A stretch of DNA of 64,000 bases from Telluria mixta. GTDB lineage: Bacteria > Pseudomonadota > Gammaproteobacteria > Burkholderiales > Burkholderiaceae_D. The position numbers and the translations under genes are program-made. Below are positions 63,486 through 64,000 of the stretch, in pieces (the first letter of the stretch is position 1; each line of letters begins with the position of its first letter). The DNA lies in the NCBI RefSeq assembly GCF_029223865.1, contig NZ_CP119520.1, positions 248,001 through 312,000 of the forward strand. Direction: 5' to 3'. The notes beneath the pieces are model-generated. The model made no database searches. It was not told the origin of the DNA and was given only the letters and a program-made list of their open reading frames with translations.

Positions 63486-64000
63486 ATGAGCACCCAAGCC
63501 CAAGCCCCCACCAGCAACAAGCGCCGCGTCGTCCTGGCCGGCATCACCGTCGCCTTCCTCGCCGCCGGCGCGGCCTACGCGGCCTATTACGCGCTCGTGC
63601 TCTCCAAGCGCGTGGAGACGGACAACGCCTACGTCGGCGGCAATCTCGTGAACGTGTCGTCGCAGGTGACGGGCAGCGTCGTCGAGATCCGCGCCGACGA
63701 GACCCAGCTCGTGCAGGCGGGCACGGAGATCGTCCGCCTCGATCCGTCCGATGCGGAAGTCGCGCTGGCCCAGGCCGAGGCGAGACTGGGCACGGCCGTG
63801 CGCCAGCAGCGCGAACGCTACACGAACGTGGCGCAGTACGAAGCCCTCGTCGACCAGCGTCGCGTGGAACTGAAGGCGAAGCAGGAAGATCTCGCACGGC
63901 GCGCACCGCTGGCGGCCGACAACATCGTCTCCGGCGAGGACGTCGCGCATGCCCGCCGCGCCGTCGACGATGCGAAGGCCGCATTGGAAGTCGCGCAAAA
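63486..64000 (+). CDS. HlyD/EmrA-type membrane fusion protein, 3' end outside window
   Basis: Only the first 171 residues are present. A transmembrane anchor (residues 14-34: VVLAGITVAFLAAGAAYAAYY), then the biotinyl-lipoyl half (VETDNAYVGGNLVNVSSQVTGSVVEIRADETQLVQAG) and a coiled coil (QAEARLGTAVRQQRERYTNVAQYEALVDQRRVELKAKQEDL). The periplasmic adaptor of the MarR-MFS-NodT pump; gene order regulator-transporter-channel-adaptor. Confidence 0.9.
   Translation, partial: MSTQAQAPTSNKRRVVLAGITVAFLAAGAAYAAYYALVLSKRVETDNAYVGGNLVNVSSQVTGSVVEIRADETQLVQAGTEIVRLDPSDAEVALAQAEARLGTAVRQQRERYTNVAQYEALVDQRRVELKAKQEDLARRAPLAADNIVSGEDVAHARRAVDDAKAALEVAQ

Overview
The window is a high-GC chromosomal stretch from a betaproteobacterium. 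Gene content and protein style (glnS, trpS, sbcB, pyrF, LemA/TPM genes, DUF3597, a polar-flagellum-type flagellin, many Ser/Gly-rich or coiled small proteins) fit the Oxalobacteraceae, close to Massilia/Duganella. That assignment rests on sequence character only. I saw no rRNA or tRNA genes, no prophage, no insertion sequence and no CRISPR array.

Layout. 1-9 kb: the 5' part of a flagellin carrying an HExxH metalloprotease insert (flagellinolysin type) behind a sigma-28-like promoter; a glycerophosphodiester phosphodiesterase; small membrane and secreted proteins; a secreted GH9 cellulase; and trpS preceded by a possible Trp-codon leader peptide and attenuator. 9-20 kb: a GH1-RmlD fusion, a KefC-type antiporter, a CaiB/BaiF CoA-transferase coupled to a MORN protein, a tight four-gene J-domain operon of unknown function, and glnS. 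20.4-29.8 kb: the standout region, described below. 30-47 kb: mostly housekeeping and envelope genes (SDR, ferredoxin reductase, MFS, HPF-like, acyltransferase, BtuF-like protein, diguanylate cyclase, sbcB, pyrF, LemA plus two TPM proteins). 47-55 kb: a galactose block on the minus strand (galT, an M24-like gene, galK, a GH2 enzyme, then a glycosyltransferase/UDP-galactopyranose-mutase-like fusion). 55-64 kb: a dipeptidase, pirin, an asparaginase whose 3' end lies in a palindromic repeat, and a MarR-MFS-NodT-HlyD drug-efflux operon running off the window.

The most unusual system is a head-to-tail triplication (about 20.47-29.83 kb). Each unit is a membrane histidine kinase with a CHASE-like periplasmic sensor and a NarL-type (HisKA_3) transmitter, followed by a gene whose product has a conserved ~125-residue N-terminal domain and a C-terminal array of 7-8 short repeats built on CAGP. 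The repeat is paralog specific: AYCAGPW in unit 1, AWCAGPR in unit 2, AFCAGPH (twice R) in unit 3, 23 copies in all. The kinase halves are almost identical between units while the sensor halves diverge. All three repeat genes and the second kinase share a promoter-like block with fixed internal spacing. I infer a family of multi-core peptide precursors, or repeat scaffold proteins, each paired with its own sensor kinase. No modifying enzyme, exporter or response regulator lies next to them.

Other points worth following: the flagellinolysin, the trpS leader, the J-domain operon, the two enzyme fusions tied to nucleotide-sugar chemistry, a one-base frameshift in an MFS gene, and a 14-base motif shared by the upstream regions of the first repeat gene and galT.
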